Below the pieces are notes generated by a model. The model worked only from the letters and a program-made list of their open reading frames with translations, searched no databases and had not been told where the DNA came from. Positions 1-8,148 of a DNA stretch of 64,000 bases are shown one piece after another. Source of the DNA: Kitasatospora sp. MAA19 (GTDB taxonomy: Bacteria; Actinomycetota; Actinomycetes; Streptomycetales; Streptomycetaceae); contig NZ_JARXYZ010000020.1 in assembly GCF_029894125.1 (NCBI RefSeq), positions 1 to 64,000 of the forward strand, given 5' to 3'. The position numbers were made by a program, and so were the translations under genes. How positions within the stretch are numbered: the first letter of the stretch is position 1; each line of letters starts with the position of its first letter.

Positions 1-84
1 TCAGCCGGACGGGCGTAGACCATCCGGCCTACGCCCACCAGGAAGATCAACAGCTAGGCCAACCGGGTGCCGTACACCTAGATC

Positions 85-396
85 GTGATAGTCCCCCCGA
101 TCGTGCATGGCACCACGTATGGGCTGCCGTTCCTGCTGATCACGCAGTCCCCGCTCGCACTTGCGGTGATCGTGGCGACGCACGTTGTCCTGGACCGCTA
201 TCGGGCCGCGAAGTACCTGGTCTGGGCGCGGAACCTGCTGGCCCCTGCCTCGCGTCGGGTCGCTTGGGCGGACGTGCAGAAGAACCAGGGCTCGCCCGTG
301 GCCGTGCCGTCCGGCCTGGCGAACGCCCTGGTCATCGTTGCTGACAACACTGTGCATTTGGCGATTAACGCCGCCGCCCTGGCGTGTTGGGGGTGA
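85..396 (+). pseudogene. Membrane protein remnant, N-terminus lost
   Basis: The 103-residue open frame begins at a GTG, and the same frame upstream is broken by stops at 16, 55 and 79. It has a hydrophobic segment at about residues 10-35, then basic and aromatic residues (THVVLDRYRAAKYLVWARNLLAP), then a second apolar stretch near ADNTVHLAINAAALACW. This pattern resembles the C-terminal half of small phage- or island-borne membrane proteins of actinomycetes (DUF3307-like in my memory, not certain). The missing N-terminal half and the decayed mobile genes nearby suggest a relic rather than a working gene. Function is unknown. Confidence 0.4.
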
Positions 397-424
397 TGGC
401 GACGACTTGAGGCAGGGGACATGA

Positions 425-447
425 CCGGAATGCGCCAGAAACCTGCC
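425..447. repeat. Left arm of inverted repeat flanking the hydrolase gene
   Basis: The reverse complement of this 23-base segment matches 1332-1354 at 21 of 23 positions. The two arms enclose the dienelactone-hydrolase-like gene and nothing else. They could be ends of a small mobile unit or copies of a shared regulatory sequence. Confidence 0.55.
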
Positions 448-546
448 GTGGCGACCGGTAAGCACCGGTGGTGGGTGGCCGAGCTTGGTGCGTGGTGACG
501 GTCGACCGGCTTGGTTTGCGGTCCGGAATCGCGGTTGTCGACCAGA

Positions 547-1272
547 TCACTCCGTGATGGGCAGGCACTCGGCGAGCAGGTCGACGACGTCACGCCACGC
601 TCGCTGCGCGTGCCGTGGGTGGTAGCCGACGCCGGGGACCACGGTGTGGTCGACCGGTGGGTGGTGGAAGGCGTGCAAGGCGCCGCCGTAGACCACGAGG
701 CGCCAGTCGACGCCCGCGGCCTGCATCTCAGCGGTGAACGCGTCCCGTTGCGCGGGCGGCATGATGGGGTCTTCCGACCCGACACCGGCCCACACCGGGC
801 AGCGAATGCGCGCCGCCTCGCCCGGTCGGCCCGTGGTCAGTGCGTTGACTGTCCCGATCGCCCGCAGGTCGACGCCGTCGCGCCCGAGTTCCAGCGCGAT
901 CGCGCCCCCGGTGCCGTAGCCGACGGCGGCGATCCGGTCGGGGTCGGTCCGCGGTTCGGCGCGCAACACGTCGAGCGCCGCGTGGCCGATGCCCCGCATC
1001 CGGTCGGGGTCGGCGAGCAGCGGCATGCAACGGGCAAGCATCTCCTCAGGGTCGCCCAAATAGCGCCCGCCGTGGAGGTCGAAGGCCAGCGCCACGTATC
1101 CCAGCTCAGCGAGTACATCGGCCCGGCGGCGCTCGACGTCGCTGAGCCCCATCCCCTCAGGCCCGACCAGGACCGCGGGCCGGCGGTCGACACCGGCCGG
1201 GAGCGCGAGGTGCCCGATCATCGTCAGGCCGTCAGCCGCGTATTCGACCGTGCGAGTTGTAACCGTCGTCAT
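547..1272 (-). CDS. Dienelactone hydrolase-like protein lacking the nucleophile
   Basis: This 241-residue alpha/beta-hydrolase-fold protein belongs to the dienelactone hydrolase family, whose members cleave lactones or esters with a Cys/Ser-Asp-His triad. The start is the ATG giving MTTVTTRTVEY; the longer frame upstream reads as arginine-rich noise. Family landmarks are clear: GPEGMGLSDVERRRAD near residue 38, AFDLHGGR at 63, the acid in SEDPIMPP (Asp168) and the histidine in GGALHAFH (His200). The nucleophile elbow reads GYGTGG (118-123) where the family normally has GYCFGG or GxSxG, so the nucleophile position is glycine 120. The protein may be inactive as a hydrolase or have another role. 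It stands alone between two inverted-repeat arms. Confidence 0.8.
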   Translation of the reverse strand: MTTVTTRTVEYAADGLTMIGHLALPAGVDRRPAVLVGPEGMGLSDVERRRADVLAELGYVALAFDLHGGRYLGDPEEMLARCMPLLADPDRMRGIGHAALDVLRAEPRTDPDRIAAVGYGTGGAIALELGRDGVDLRAIGTVNALTTGRPGEAARIRCPVWAGVGSEDPIMPPAQRDAFTAEMQAAGVDWRLVVYGGALHAFHHPPVDHTVVPGVGYHPRHAQRAWRDVVDLLAECLPITE

Positions 1273-1331
1273 GAGCCTGGACTGTAGTGATCGCCGGGCC
1301 CGGTCGGGCCGGTGTTCTGCTGCTGGCAGAA

Positions 1332-1354
1332 GGCAGGTCTCTGGCGTATTCCGG
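1332..1354. repeat. Right arm of inverted repeat flanking the hydrolase gene
   Basis: Partner of 425-447 in opposite orientation, two mismatches in 23 bases. It lies just upstream of the hydrolase start and just past the end of the DUF6262 remnant, so it could also carry regulatory sequence for either. Confidence 0.55.
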
Positions 1355-1364
1355 AACTGCCCCG

Positions 1365-1880
1365 TCAGCGGTTCAGCTGCGCCATCAAGTCCCGGTTCGC
1401 GGCGCGTGCGGCGGCGAGGTCCTCGTCGCGCTCGGCGAGTTCGGAGCGGAGGTCGAGGATCCGCTGCTCCAGCTCGCCGATGCGGCGGGTGAGCGTTTCG
1501 ACGTCGGCGGGGGCACCGAGCCCGGAGGCTTCCCAAGCAGCCTGTCCAAGCGCTTCAGACAGACGTCGTTCGAGCCGGGTGATGTGCGCGGACAGACGGC
1601 CGTTGCGGGCCGTGAGGTTCGCGATGTCGGCCAGCAGCGACCGGCGGCTGACCTGCGTTCCGGCCGTCGCGCTGGGAGGCGGCTCGCCCGCTCGGGCGAG
1701 AACGGCCGCGTGCAGGTCACCGTGCCGATGGATCAGACTGCGGTGGACGCCGGCGGCGCGGGCAACGGAGGAGACGGTGATCTCCTCGCCGTCCGCGGCC
1801 AGCTTGTCGAGGACCTTGAGGACACGGGTCCGCCGCCGGTCGGAGTCCGCTGCCCGTGCTCGGGCCAGGTGGTCCGGTGA
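1365..1880 (-). pseudogene. DUF6262 / TnpC-like protein, no visible start
   Basis: This frame is open for 171 codons and ends in TGA at 1365-1367. It reads ADSDRRRTRVLKVLDKL, then an HTH-like stretch ITVSSVARAAGVHRSLIHRH, then a long heptad-rich coiled coil (SLLADIANLTARNGRL ... LEQRILDLRSELAERDEDL). That is the layout of DUF6262 proteins, which accompany TnpA/TnpB-type tyrosine recombinases in Tn554-like actinobacterial elements. No ATG, GTG or TTG precedes the conserved part; an in-frame TGA at 1881-1883 cuts it off right where a different recombinase remnant begins on the other strand. I read it as 5'-truncated, although a CTG start cannot be excluded. Confidence 0.7.
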
Positions 1881-1881
1881 T

Positions 1882-2151
1882 CACCATTGGCTCTTCCCTG
1901 GGACGGCCGGCGGACAGCCGATCAGCAGCCGTCAACTCATGTGCAAGCTCACCGCGCTGGGCATCCGGGCCCGGCCCGCCCGCAACACCACGCTGATGGA
2001 GCTCTCCGCCGAACTCCCCGCCGTGGTGCTCAGCCGCCTGCTCGGACTACACATCTCCGCAGCCGAGAAGTGGGCAAAGGAGACGGCACCCACGCGCGCC
2101 GCCTACGCTGCCGAGCTCTCCCGCCGGAAGACGGTCCATACGTCCCAATAG
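1882..2151 (+). pseudogene. 3' remnant of a site-specific recombinase-type gene
   Basis: About 90 codons read WLFPGTAGGQPISSRQLMCKL, then ALGIRARPARNTTLMELSAE, LPAVVLSRLLGLHISAAEKW and a stop at 2149. This resembles the C-terminal region of actinobacterial site-specific integrases that follow a TnpABC-like layout. The 5' part is missing: the frame joins the reversed DUF6262 remnant at about 1880. Its last 57 bases recur at 7512-7568. The head-to-head join of two half genes marks a rearrangement point. Confidence 0.6.
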
Positions 2152-2348
2152 CCGGACGTACCCGATGAACCCCGGGGAACGGCGAACTCGATCACATGGC
2201 GTGGCTCGCTGTGGATCCTGACCAGGCCCACAGCCGGGATCTCGACCACACACCGTCTGGCATGGCCTATCACGGGGCCGGTGTCGGACCGGCATCCGAG
2301 CTGTACCGAGCCTGGGTCGTTCAGTGCGAAGCCCGTGACTGTCGGCAT
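2103..2348 (-). CDS. Small hypothetical protein, C-terminus possibly replaced
   Basis: An 81-residue frame starts MPTVTGFALNDPGSVQLG and continues with IPAVGLVRIHSEPRHVIEFA, which looks like ordinary protein. Third-position GC is lower than in neighbouring genes. The last 16 or so codons run antisense into the recombinase remnant at 2104-2160, so the native end was probably lost in the rearrangement. I do not recognise the family. It lies divergent from the nSTAND operon and could share its promoter region, but the ribosome site is weak and it may be spurious. Confidence 0.3.
   Translation of the reverse strand: MPTVTGFALNDPGSVQLGCRSDTGPVIGHARRCVVEIPAVGLVRIHSEPRHVIEFAVPRGSSGTSGYWDVWTVFRRESSAA
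2104..2160 (+). repeat. Direct repeat copy A (recombinase 3' end)
   Basis: This 57-base segment matches 7512-7568 without gaps at about 46 positions; both include the run GTCCCAATAGCCGGAC. In both copies one frame encodes a similar tail (YAAELSRRKTVHTSQ here, YAAGLSRQKAFRKSQ there) ending in the same TAG. So the two are homologous gene ends, not an exact duplication. Confidence 0.7.
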
Positions 2349-2528
2349 GATCCGCCGGGCATCGGGACCTGAAGTAGTCGGTGCGGCTCACCGAAGGTCC
2401 CCGGTGGGTAGCATCGTACGAAAGCGGCGTTCCCTCGCGGTACATAGAAGTTGACTGCCTTTGCTGGGAATGCAGATGACGATCAATCAGGCAACCGGGC
2501 GCCCCGACACGATGGGCTTGGTGAAGCA

Positions 2529-2984
2529 ATGGATCTGGGTTCGGAACTGACGACGCTGGCGTCGAACGGCGCCAGTCAGCTGATCAACGTGATCGCCAGC
2601 GACGGCTGGGCTGCGGTGAAGTCCGTCGTGCTGGGGCTGTGGCGGCGCTCGCATCCGGAACGCGCCGAGGAGGATCTCGCTCAGGCGCGGACGGACCTGC
2701 TCACCGCCCAAGAGGAGGGTACGGCTGAGCAGTTGCGGCAGGTTCTGGTAGTCGAGTGGCAGGCGCGGCTGTCCAGGCTACTGCTCGCCCATCCGGATCT
2801 CGCCGATGAGCTGCGGGCGCTTCTCGAAGGTGCGCTCGCCGGGCCCGAGGCGAACGGGACGATGCCTGCGGCCGGCTCGATCACGATCACCTCGCACGTG
2901 ACCGGCGGGGGAGACGCGTATGTGGCAGGACGGGATCTGACCGTCAACCGCGAGCCCCGGGCCCCGCGGAGCGAGTCGCGGTGA
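2529..2984 (+). CDS. Small helical partner of the nSTAND ATPase with C-terminal VAGRD motif
   Basis: A 151-residue protein starting at the ATG giving MDLGSELTTLASNG. The first 105 or so residues look all-helical, with an apolar helix (INVIASDGWAAVKSVVLGLW), a charged helix rich in Glu/Ala and an EWQARLSRLL stretch. The C-terminus is glycine-rich and beta-prone: VTGGGDAYVAGRDLTV at residues 124-139. Small helical proteins of this build occur next to NTPase genes in streptomycetes and resemble the partner or effector proteins of NLR-type systems; I infer such a role. The stop overlaps the GTG of the ATPase gene (GTGA), so the two are translationally coupled. The C-terminal motif is repeated near the N-terminus of that ATPase. 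No enzymatic motif is visible. Confidence 0.75.
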   Translation: MDLGSELTTLASNGASQLINVIASDGWAAVKSVVLGLWRRSHPERAEEDLAQARTDLLTAQEEGTAEQLRQVLVVEWQARLSRLLLAHPDLADELRALLEGALAGPEANGTMPAAGSITITSHVTGGGDAYVAGRDLTVNREPRAPRSESR

Positions 2985-5900
2985 CCGGGCAGCCGGATGC
3001 CCACGCACCCGGTGGTGCAGACGGCGGGCAACTGGACGCTCCGGAATCCGAAGGTGCGGAGGGCGTGTACCCGGATGCCCCGGCGCCCGGAGCCTCCTAC
3101 CTCAGGCAACCCGACGCCCTTGTACCCCGACGCATGGAGTACACACCGCCCGCGCGGCTGGATGTTCGCGTCAGCGGTGATGGTGACACCTTCGTCGCCG
3201 GCGGGGACATCACTATCGTCCAGGGCCCGGGGTCCCGCCGACTGGGAGAGCGCGGTGCCGATGACCGGTGCCCGTACCCCGGTCTGGAACCGTTCACCGC
3301 GTCGTACGCCGAGTGGTTCTACGGCCGGGCGCAGGCCGTCGCCCTGGTGCGCGAGCGGTTGGACGCGCGGGTTCGGCAGGGTGGCCCGCTGGTGGTGCTC
3401 GGGCCGTCGGGCGCGGGCAAGTCGTCGCTGCTCGCGGCCGGAGTGCTGCCCGACATCGCCGACGGGGGGTTACCGGGAGCGGCGCACTGGCGGCAAGTGC
3501 TGCTGACCCCGACCGCCGCCCCGGCCGCAGCGCTGGCGACGGCACTAGGGGACGAGGGCGAGGTGCGGGACCGGTGGTCGGACCCCGAACGGTGCGCCGA
3601 GGAGATTATGCGTGGCCCTGGTGCGGCCGGGCTCGTGCTGGTGGTCGACCAGTTCGAGGAGGTCTTCACGCTGTGCACCGACGAGGCGGAGCGGCGCTGG
3701 TTCATCGAGGTGCTCGACCTCCTTGCCCGGCCATCGACCCGGAATGCGCTTGTGGTGCTTGGTGTGCGCGCTGACTTCTATGCGCAGTGCGCGGCATACG
3801 AACGGCTGCGGATGGCACTGCGGGCCGACCCGGTCCTGCTGGACCCGATGACTGAGGCCGAGATCGAGGAGGCGATCCGCCGTCCGGCGCAGGCTGTCGG
3901 GCTGCAGATCCAGGACGACTTGGTCGAGCGCATGCTCCGAGATCTCGGCGCCTCCGGGGACCAGGCACCGGGCGATGGGACGGCCGGCTCGTGGACGGCC
4001 GGGCTGCCGATGCTCGCCCACACGCTGCGGCTGACCTGGCAAGAGCGCCAGAACGGTGTCCTGACCGTTAACGGCTACCGGCTCACCGGCGGTATCAGAG
4101 GTGCCATCGCGAGGACAGCGGAGGAGCTCTTTGCTTCCCTCACCGCTGAGGGCCAGGAGGTCGCGCGCATCCTGTTCCTCCGGCTGGTCGCCGTCGGCCG
4201 GGACTCCGACGATGCCCGTCGGCACGTTGCCCACCAGGACCTCGTCCGCGACCTGCCCGAAGACGGGCCTGCCGAGACGGTGGTTAACGGATTCATACGG
4301 CATCGGCTGCTCGTCAAGGATGAGTTGACGGTGACCATCGCCCATGAGGCGTTGATCGGCGCCTGGCCGCGGCTCAAGGGCTGGATCGAGCAGGACCGCA
4401 CCGGGAACCTGATCCGCCAGGAGGTGGAGGAAGCAGCCGCCGCCTGGCATCGCGCCGGCCGCGACAGCGCCCAGCTCTACCGGGGCAACCCCCTGGAATC
4501 GGCTCGCAGTTGGGCTTCCGGTCATCCGGGCGACCTGAGCGCCACCGCCGACGGTTTCCTGCGCGCCGCCAGTCGGCAGGAGCACCGGGAGCGACGCCGG
4601 CGCCACCGGTGGATCGCCGCCGTCACGGCTCTGGCGCTGGTTGCCTCCGTTGCCGCGGCGTTCGGCTTCTGGCAGAGCGCCGCGGCCCAGTCCTCCGCCA
4701 CCACGGCCATCAACAACCAGATCTCCGCGGAAGCGCTGCAACTGGTCGGCACGGATCCGCCGCTCGCCGCCCAACTCGCCCTGGTCGCCCACGATCGGGC
4801 CCCGAGCCAGGACACTGCCTCCCGGCTGCTGAACCTGGAGAACACCCCGATCGCCACCGAGCTGGCGGTCTCCCCGGGCGCCGCCATCTCGTCGGTCGTG
4901 TCCAGCCCGCACGGGCAACTCCTCGCCACCGCCAGCGCGGACAACGGGATCCGGCTCTGGGACGTGAGCGACCCGCACCACGCCGTGCTGCTGGGCTACG
5001 CGCAGCCGCCGGCGGCCACCCCGGTGGTCTCGGTGGCGTTCAGCCCCGACGGAAGCGTCCTCGCCGCCGGCAACCTCGGCGGGTCCGGACACACAGGCGG
5101 CATGGTGACCCTCTGGGGTATGGCCGATCCGCAGCACCCGACCCGGCTCGGCCCGCCGCTGACCGTGGCCGGGGACGTCACCACCGTACTGTTCAGCCCG
5201 GACGGGCACACCCTTGCCGGGGCGGGCGGCATCGGCGGCGGGGGGTCGGGCCTCGTGAACTTCTGGAACGTCACCGACCCCGGGCATCCGAAGCAGCTCA
5301 GCAGCCCCGAGATCCGGCCGAGCGGTGCGATCTCCTCCGCACTGTTCAGCCTGGACGGCAAGCAGCTGATCACCGACGAGTCCGGCGAGGTCGAGGTGTG
5401 GGACATGGGCGACACATCGCACCCCGCACAGCATCTGTCGGAGTTCTACGGCGCGGGCACGTCGGTGGCGATCAGCCCGGACCGCGGTTTCCTGGTCACC
5501 GGCGGGGAACACGACACCCTGGGGTTCTGGGACCTCGAGTCCCCACGGATGCCCCAATCCATCCTCGGGGGCCGGCCGCTGGCCGGTCTCACCAGCGACG
5601 TCCTCTCGGTGGCGATCAGCCCCGACGGGAGGGTGCTCGCTGTGGCGAACGCCAACGGGGTCACCAGCCTCTGGAACATCACCAATCCCTACTCCCCCAG
5701 CACGCTCGGCCAGTTGCCGAGTGGGTCGGAGCATGCCGCCATATCGCTGGCGTTCAGCCCGGACGGGCACACCCTGGCGGCGGGCGACCGCGGCGGCACC
5801 GCCACCCTGTGGAGCCTGCCACCGACCCTCCTTCCTGGCGGCGGCCCGGTGGCGTTCAGCCGGGGCGGGCGTCTGCTGGCGACCTCCAACGGCATCACCA

Positions 5901-6592
5901 TGGCCCGCCTGTGGGACGTGACGGATGCACACAAACCCGTGCCCCTCGGCATGCCCGAGTCAGGCGGCAACAGCCCGGTCTCCGCCATGTCCTTCAGCCC
6001 GGACGGGCACACGCTGGCGCTCGGCAGCGCGGGCGCGGGCGGCGGGGCGATCTGGCTCTCCGACATCACCGATCCCCGCAAACCCGTGCCACGGGCGACG
6101 CTGCAGGGCTTTGTCAGCGGAGTGAGTTCGGTGGCGTTCAGCTCGGACGGGCGGATGTTGGCGGCCGGTGGTGGTGATGGGACGGTCCGGCTGTGGAGCA
6201 CGACGGATACCCAGGCTCCGAGCCCGCTCGGTGAGCCGCTGCGGGGGTTCTCGGGTGGGGTGAGTTCGGTGGCGTTCAGTCCGGACGGGCGGACCCTGGC
6301 AGCAGGCGGCGGCGACGGGACCGTCGGATTGTGGAACGTCAGCGACGTGCGGACTCCGGCCCGCCTCGGTCAGCCGCTGACCGGGCCGGTCGGCGTCGTG
6401 AACTCGGTGGCGTTCAGCCCGGACCGCCACACCCTGGCGATCGCCAGCCCGGACGCCACCGTGCGCCTGGTCGACCTGGACGTGAACGCGGCGATCCGAC
6501 GGCTCTGCAGCACCAGCACCGGAGCCCTCACCCGCGATCGTTGGAGCCAGTACGTACCCCAACTCCCTTACCGTCAGCCCTGTGTGACGTAG
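2981..6592 (+). CDS. nSTAND1 ATPase with transmembrane segment and WD40 propeller
   Basis: A 1203-residue STAND-class signalling ATPase. Residues 64-79 (VSGDGDTFVAGGDITI) match the C-terminal motif of the small upstream protein. CPYPGLEPF at about 97-105 starts the nSTAND1 domain, with Walker A GPSGAGKSS (141-149), Walker B VLVVDQFEE (about 219-226), a sensor-like GVRADFYAQC (261-270) and a winged-helix-type region to about 500. One apolar span lies at about 543-563 (WIAAVTALALVASVAAAFGF). About twelve WD40-type repeats follow, each with a version of SVAFSPDGHTLA and W/LWDV, probably one or two propellers, then a short Cys-containing tail. STAND proteins normally oligomerise on ligand binding; the propeller is the likely sensor. 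GTG start overlaps the preceding stop. Probable role in conflict or stress signalling, inferred from architecture. Confidence 0.9.
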   Translation: MTGQPDAHAPGGADGGQLDAPESEGAEGVYPDAPAPGASYLRQPDALVPRRMEYTPPARLDVRVSGDGDTFVAGGDITIVQGPGSRRLGERGADDRCPYPGLEPFTASYAEWFYGRAQAVALVRERLDARVRQGGPLVVLGPSGAGKSSLLAAGVLPDIADGGLPGAAHWRQVLLTPTAAPAAALATALGDEGEVRDRWSDPERCAEEIMRGPGAAGLVLVVDQFEEVFTLCTDEAERRWFIEVLDLLARPSTRNALVVLGVRADFYAQCAAYERLRMALRADPVLLDPMTEAEIEEAIRRPAQAVGLQIQDDLVERMLRDLGASGDQAPGDGTAGSWTAGLPMLAHTLRLTWQERQNGVLTVNGYRLTGGIRGAIARTAEELFASLTAEGQEVARILFLRLVAVGRDSDDARRHVAHQDLVRDLPEDGPAETVVNGFIRHRLLVKDELTVTIAHEALIGAWPRLKGWIEQDRTGNLIRQEVEEAAAAWHRAGRDSAQLYRGNPLESARSWASGHPGDLSATADGFLRAASRQEHRERRRRHRWIAAVTALALVASVAAAFGFWQSAAAQSSATTAINNQISAEALQLVGTDPPLAAQLALVAHDRAPSQDTASRLLNLENTPIATELAVSPGAAISSVVSSPHGQLLATASADNGIRLWDVSDPHHAVLLGYAQPPAATPVVSVAFSPDGSVLAAGNLGGSGHTGGMVTLWGMADPQHPTRLGPPLTVAGDVTTVLFSPDGHTLAGAGGIGGGGSGLVNFWNVTDPGHPKQLSSPEIRPSGAISSALFSLDGKQLITDESGEVEVWDMGDTSHPAQHLSEFYGAGTSVAISPDRGFLVTGGEHDTLGFWDLESPRMPQSILGGRPLAGLTSDVLSVAISPDGRVLAVANANGVTSLWNITNPYSPSTLGQLPSGSEHAAISLAFSPDGHTLAAGDRGGTATLWSLPPTLLPGGGPVAFSRGGRLLATSNGITMARLWDVTDAHKPVPLGMPESGGNSPVSAMSFSPDGHTLALGSAGAGGGAIWLSDITDPRKPVPRATLQGFVSGVSSVAFSSDGRMLAAGGGDGTVRLWSTTDTQAPSPLGEPLRGFSGGVSSVAFSPDGRTLAAGGGDGTVGLWNVSDVRTPARLGQPLTGPVGVVNSVAFSPDRHTLAIASPDATVRLVDLDVNAAIRRLCSTSTGALTRDRWSQYVPQLPYRQPCVT

Positions 6593-6599
6593 CCGGCGC

Positions 6600-7124
6600 T
6601 CAGCCGTTCTGCACCACCAGAGGCCCGCTGGGGTCGATCGTGAAGTCCTCAGTGGGTGTGGAGGAGTCGGGCGCGTCCACGTGCAGGGACCTGTAACCAC
6701 CGTTGTTCAGGTTGCTGACGGTCACCGTGGCCTGGAAGGGCATGACGTTGCCGGTCGCGCAGTCGGGGACGCAGCTCTTGCTCCACAGCTGCCCGGTCCC
6801 GGTGGCCGTCGGCTCGCCCCAATCCGACCAGGTCATCCCCTTGAGAGTCTGTCCGGCGTCACCGCAGAACAGAAGGAAGGCGTCGGGTTGAGTGACCGGC
6901 TGCCCGTCGCACCCGTAGATCACGGCCGTCGGTGTGGTCGGCGTCGGATCCGGTGTGGGCGTCGGTGTGTCCGGCAGCGTGTCTGGCACCCCCGACGCGG
7001 GCGCGGGCCGTATCGGTGCAACCGGCCGTCCGGAGGAGCCGCAACCCACCAACGCCACCGCCGCAGACACCAGTACGCCGGCGCGCCACCATCCATGACC
7101 CCTGGGCATCATCCGCTGCGCCAT
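6600..7124 (-). CDS. Putative secreted lipoprotein
   Basis: A 174-residue protein starting MAQRMMPRGHGWWRAG, preceded by an AGGGGG ribosome site. The signal peptide ends in the lipobox ALVGC (Cys28), so it should be lipid-anchored on the outer face of the membrane. A Thr/Pro-rich linker (PDTPTPTPDPTPTTPT) follows, then a folded domain with four cysteines (YGCDGQ, LLFCGDAG, SCVPDCATG) that may form disulfides. I do not recognise the domain. It is convergent with the nSTAND gene, with 7 bases between the stops, which suggests that the two travel together. Confidence 0.75.
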   Translation of the reverse strand: MAQRMMPRGHGWWRAGVLVSAAVALVGCGSSGRPVAPIRPAPASGVPDTLPDTPTPTPDPTPTTPTAVIYGCDGQPVTQPDAFLLFCGDAGQTLKGMTWSDWGEPTATGTGQLWSKSCVPDCATGNVMPFQATVTVSNLNNGGYRSLHVDAPDSSTPTEDFTIDPSGPLVVQNG

Positions 7125-7487
7125 CGTTCCCCCTGCGATCACCGGCCCCGAAGGTGTGAGGACTTTCCATGGTAGTGACAACTCGCTTGCGTGGTATGCG
7201 AATACGCGCAGCCGGGACCCGCTTGCCACGAGAACGGAACCAGAGTGGCGGGAGTGGCGCCTGATGAGGACGGCCTCAGTGGCACCGCGCCACATCCGAT
7301 GCATGCTGAACCTGGTGTGCCGCTCCGGAGGAGAGCACGGCGGTAATCAGGGGGGAGAGCCACCCGCATGTCGAGCTCAGGTGGCGAAGCCGTGCCCGAT
7401 GGCCGATGATCATCGAAACCCGCCGATAGACCCACCGTGGGCGGTTGGTCAACGGCCGGCCGCCGACGCAGAGCCTCTGTAACACGC
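7125..7487. other. Intergenic stretch, nothing recognised
   Basis: This stretch is somewhat less GC-rich than the surroundings and has only short, unconvincing frames on both strands. It separates the lipoprotein promoter from the recombinase remnants and probably contains eroded mobile DNA. Confidence 0.4.
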
Positions 7488-7559
7488 TGAAGTCGGCACA
7501 AACGAGCTACCTACGCTGCTGGACTCTCCCGCCAGAAGGCATTCCGCAAGTCCCAATAG
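7488..7559 (+). pseudogene. 3' end of a second recombinase-type gene
   Basis: After a TGA at 7488-7490 the frame reads SRHKRATYAAGLSRQKAFRK and stops at TAG 7557-7559. It parallels the end of the remnant at 1882-2151. Only about 20 codons remain; the body of the gene is absent. Confidence 0.55.
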
Positions 7560-7568
7560 CCGGACTTA
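7512..7568 (+). repeat. Direct repeat copy B (recombinase 3' end)
   Basis: Partner of 2104-2160 in the same orientation, about 80 percent identical. Together the two copies bracket the small partner, the nSTAND gene and the lipoprotein gene. Confidence 0.7.
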
Positions 7569-8027
7569 CCGATAGCGATCTACCCGGAGGACGTGATCTC
7601 CCATCACCGGGCCTTCATCGCGCGCCGCAGAACCGAGCGGCCCAGTGAGGAGTACCGCGAGCTCACCGCCGCCGAGTGGGACGAGTTCCTGGCCCACTTC
7701 GAACTCCGCAAGGTCGCCCTGGGGACCTGCGGCCGTGACTACGCGACCCCGTGCCAGCATGAAAACGCCTGTGTCAGATGTCCCCTACTGCTCGTGGACC
7801 CGGCCCAGATGCCACGTCTCCAGGAGATCCACGCCAACCTCGTCGACCGCCTCCAGGAGGCCCGGGACCAGGGCTGGCTTGGCGAGGTCGCCGCCATCGA
7901 GACCACCATGGCCGCCGCAGCGCAGAAGCTGGAGGCCATGCGCGAACGTGCAGCACAACCGTCCACCGTCCACCTTGGCATGCCCGACTTCCGTACCACC
8001 GCCGGCAGGCTCAGTTCCGACTGCTGA
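7560..8027 (+). pseudogene. C-terminal fragment of a TnpB-like tyrosine recombinase
   Basis: The frame reads AIYPEDVISHHRAFIARRR, then RPSEEYRELTAAEWDEFLAH, then a cysteine cluster CGRDYATPCQHENACVRCPL and a helical tail to a stop at 8025. This is the conserved C-terminal extension of large Tn554 TnpB-like recombinases, downstream of the catalytic tyrosine. The closely related segment HYQQFLDQRRQLRPEEEYR in the reversed recombinase at 9.7 kb confirms the family. The catalytic domain is absent. A GTG at 7593 could start translation but is unlikely to give a working protein. Confidence 0.75.
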
Positions 8028-8148
8028 CGGCACCACGTCCCGGCACAGGGAGGCCAGAGAACGTCCGCCGCTACTTCAGCCCAACCCGGAGGCGATCGCC
8101 GAGGCGACCAGTCTGCTGGCTCCTGGCCACCGCCTACGTGAGCCGTAG

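Noticed and set aside
3545-5932. 795-codon minus-strand frame inside the nSTAND gene
   Set aside because: Antisense to clear WD40 repeats; its own repeats are just the reverse of those, and no domain is visible.
5740-6430. Repeated GGTGGCGTTCAGCCCGGACGG blocks as an independent DNA repeat array
   Set aside because: They are the codons of the WD40 SVAFSPDG motif in a continuous frame and need no separate explanation.
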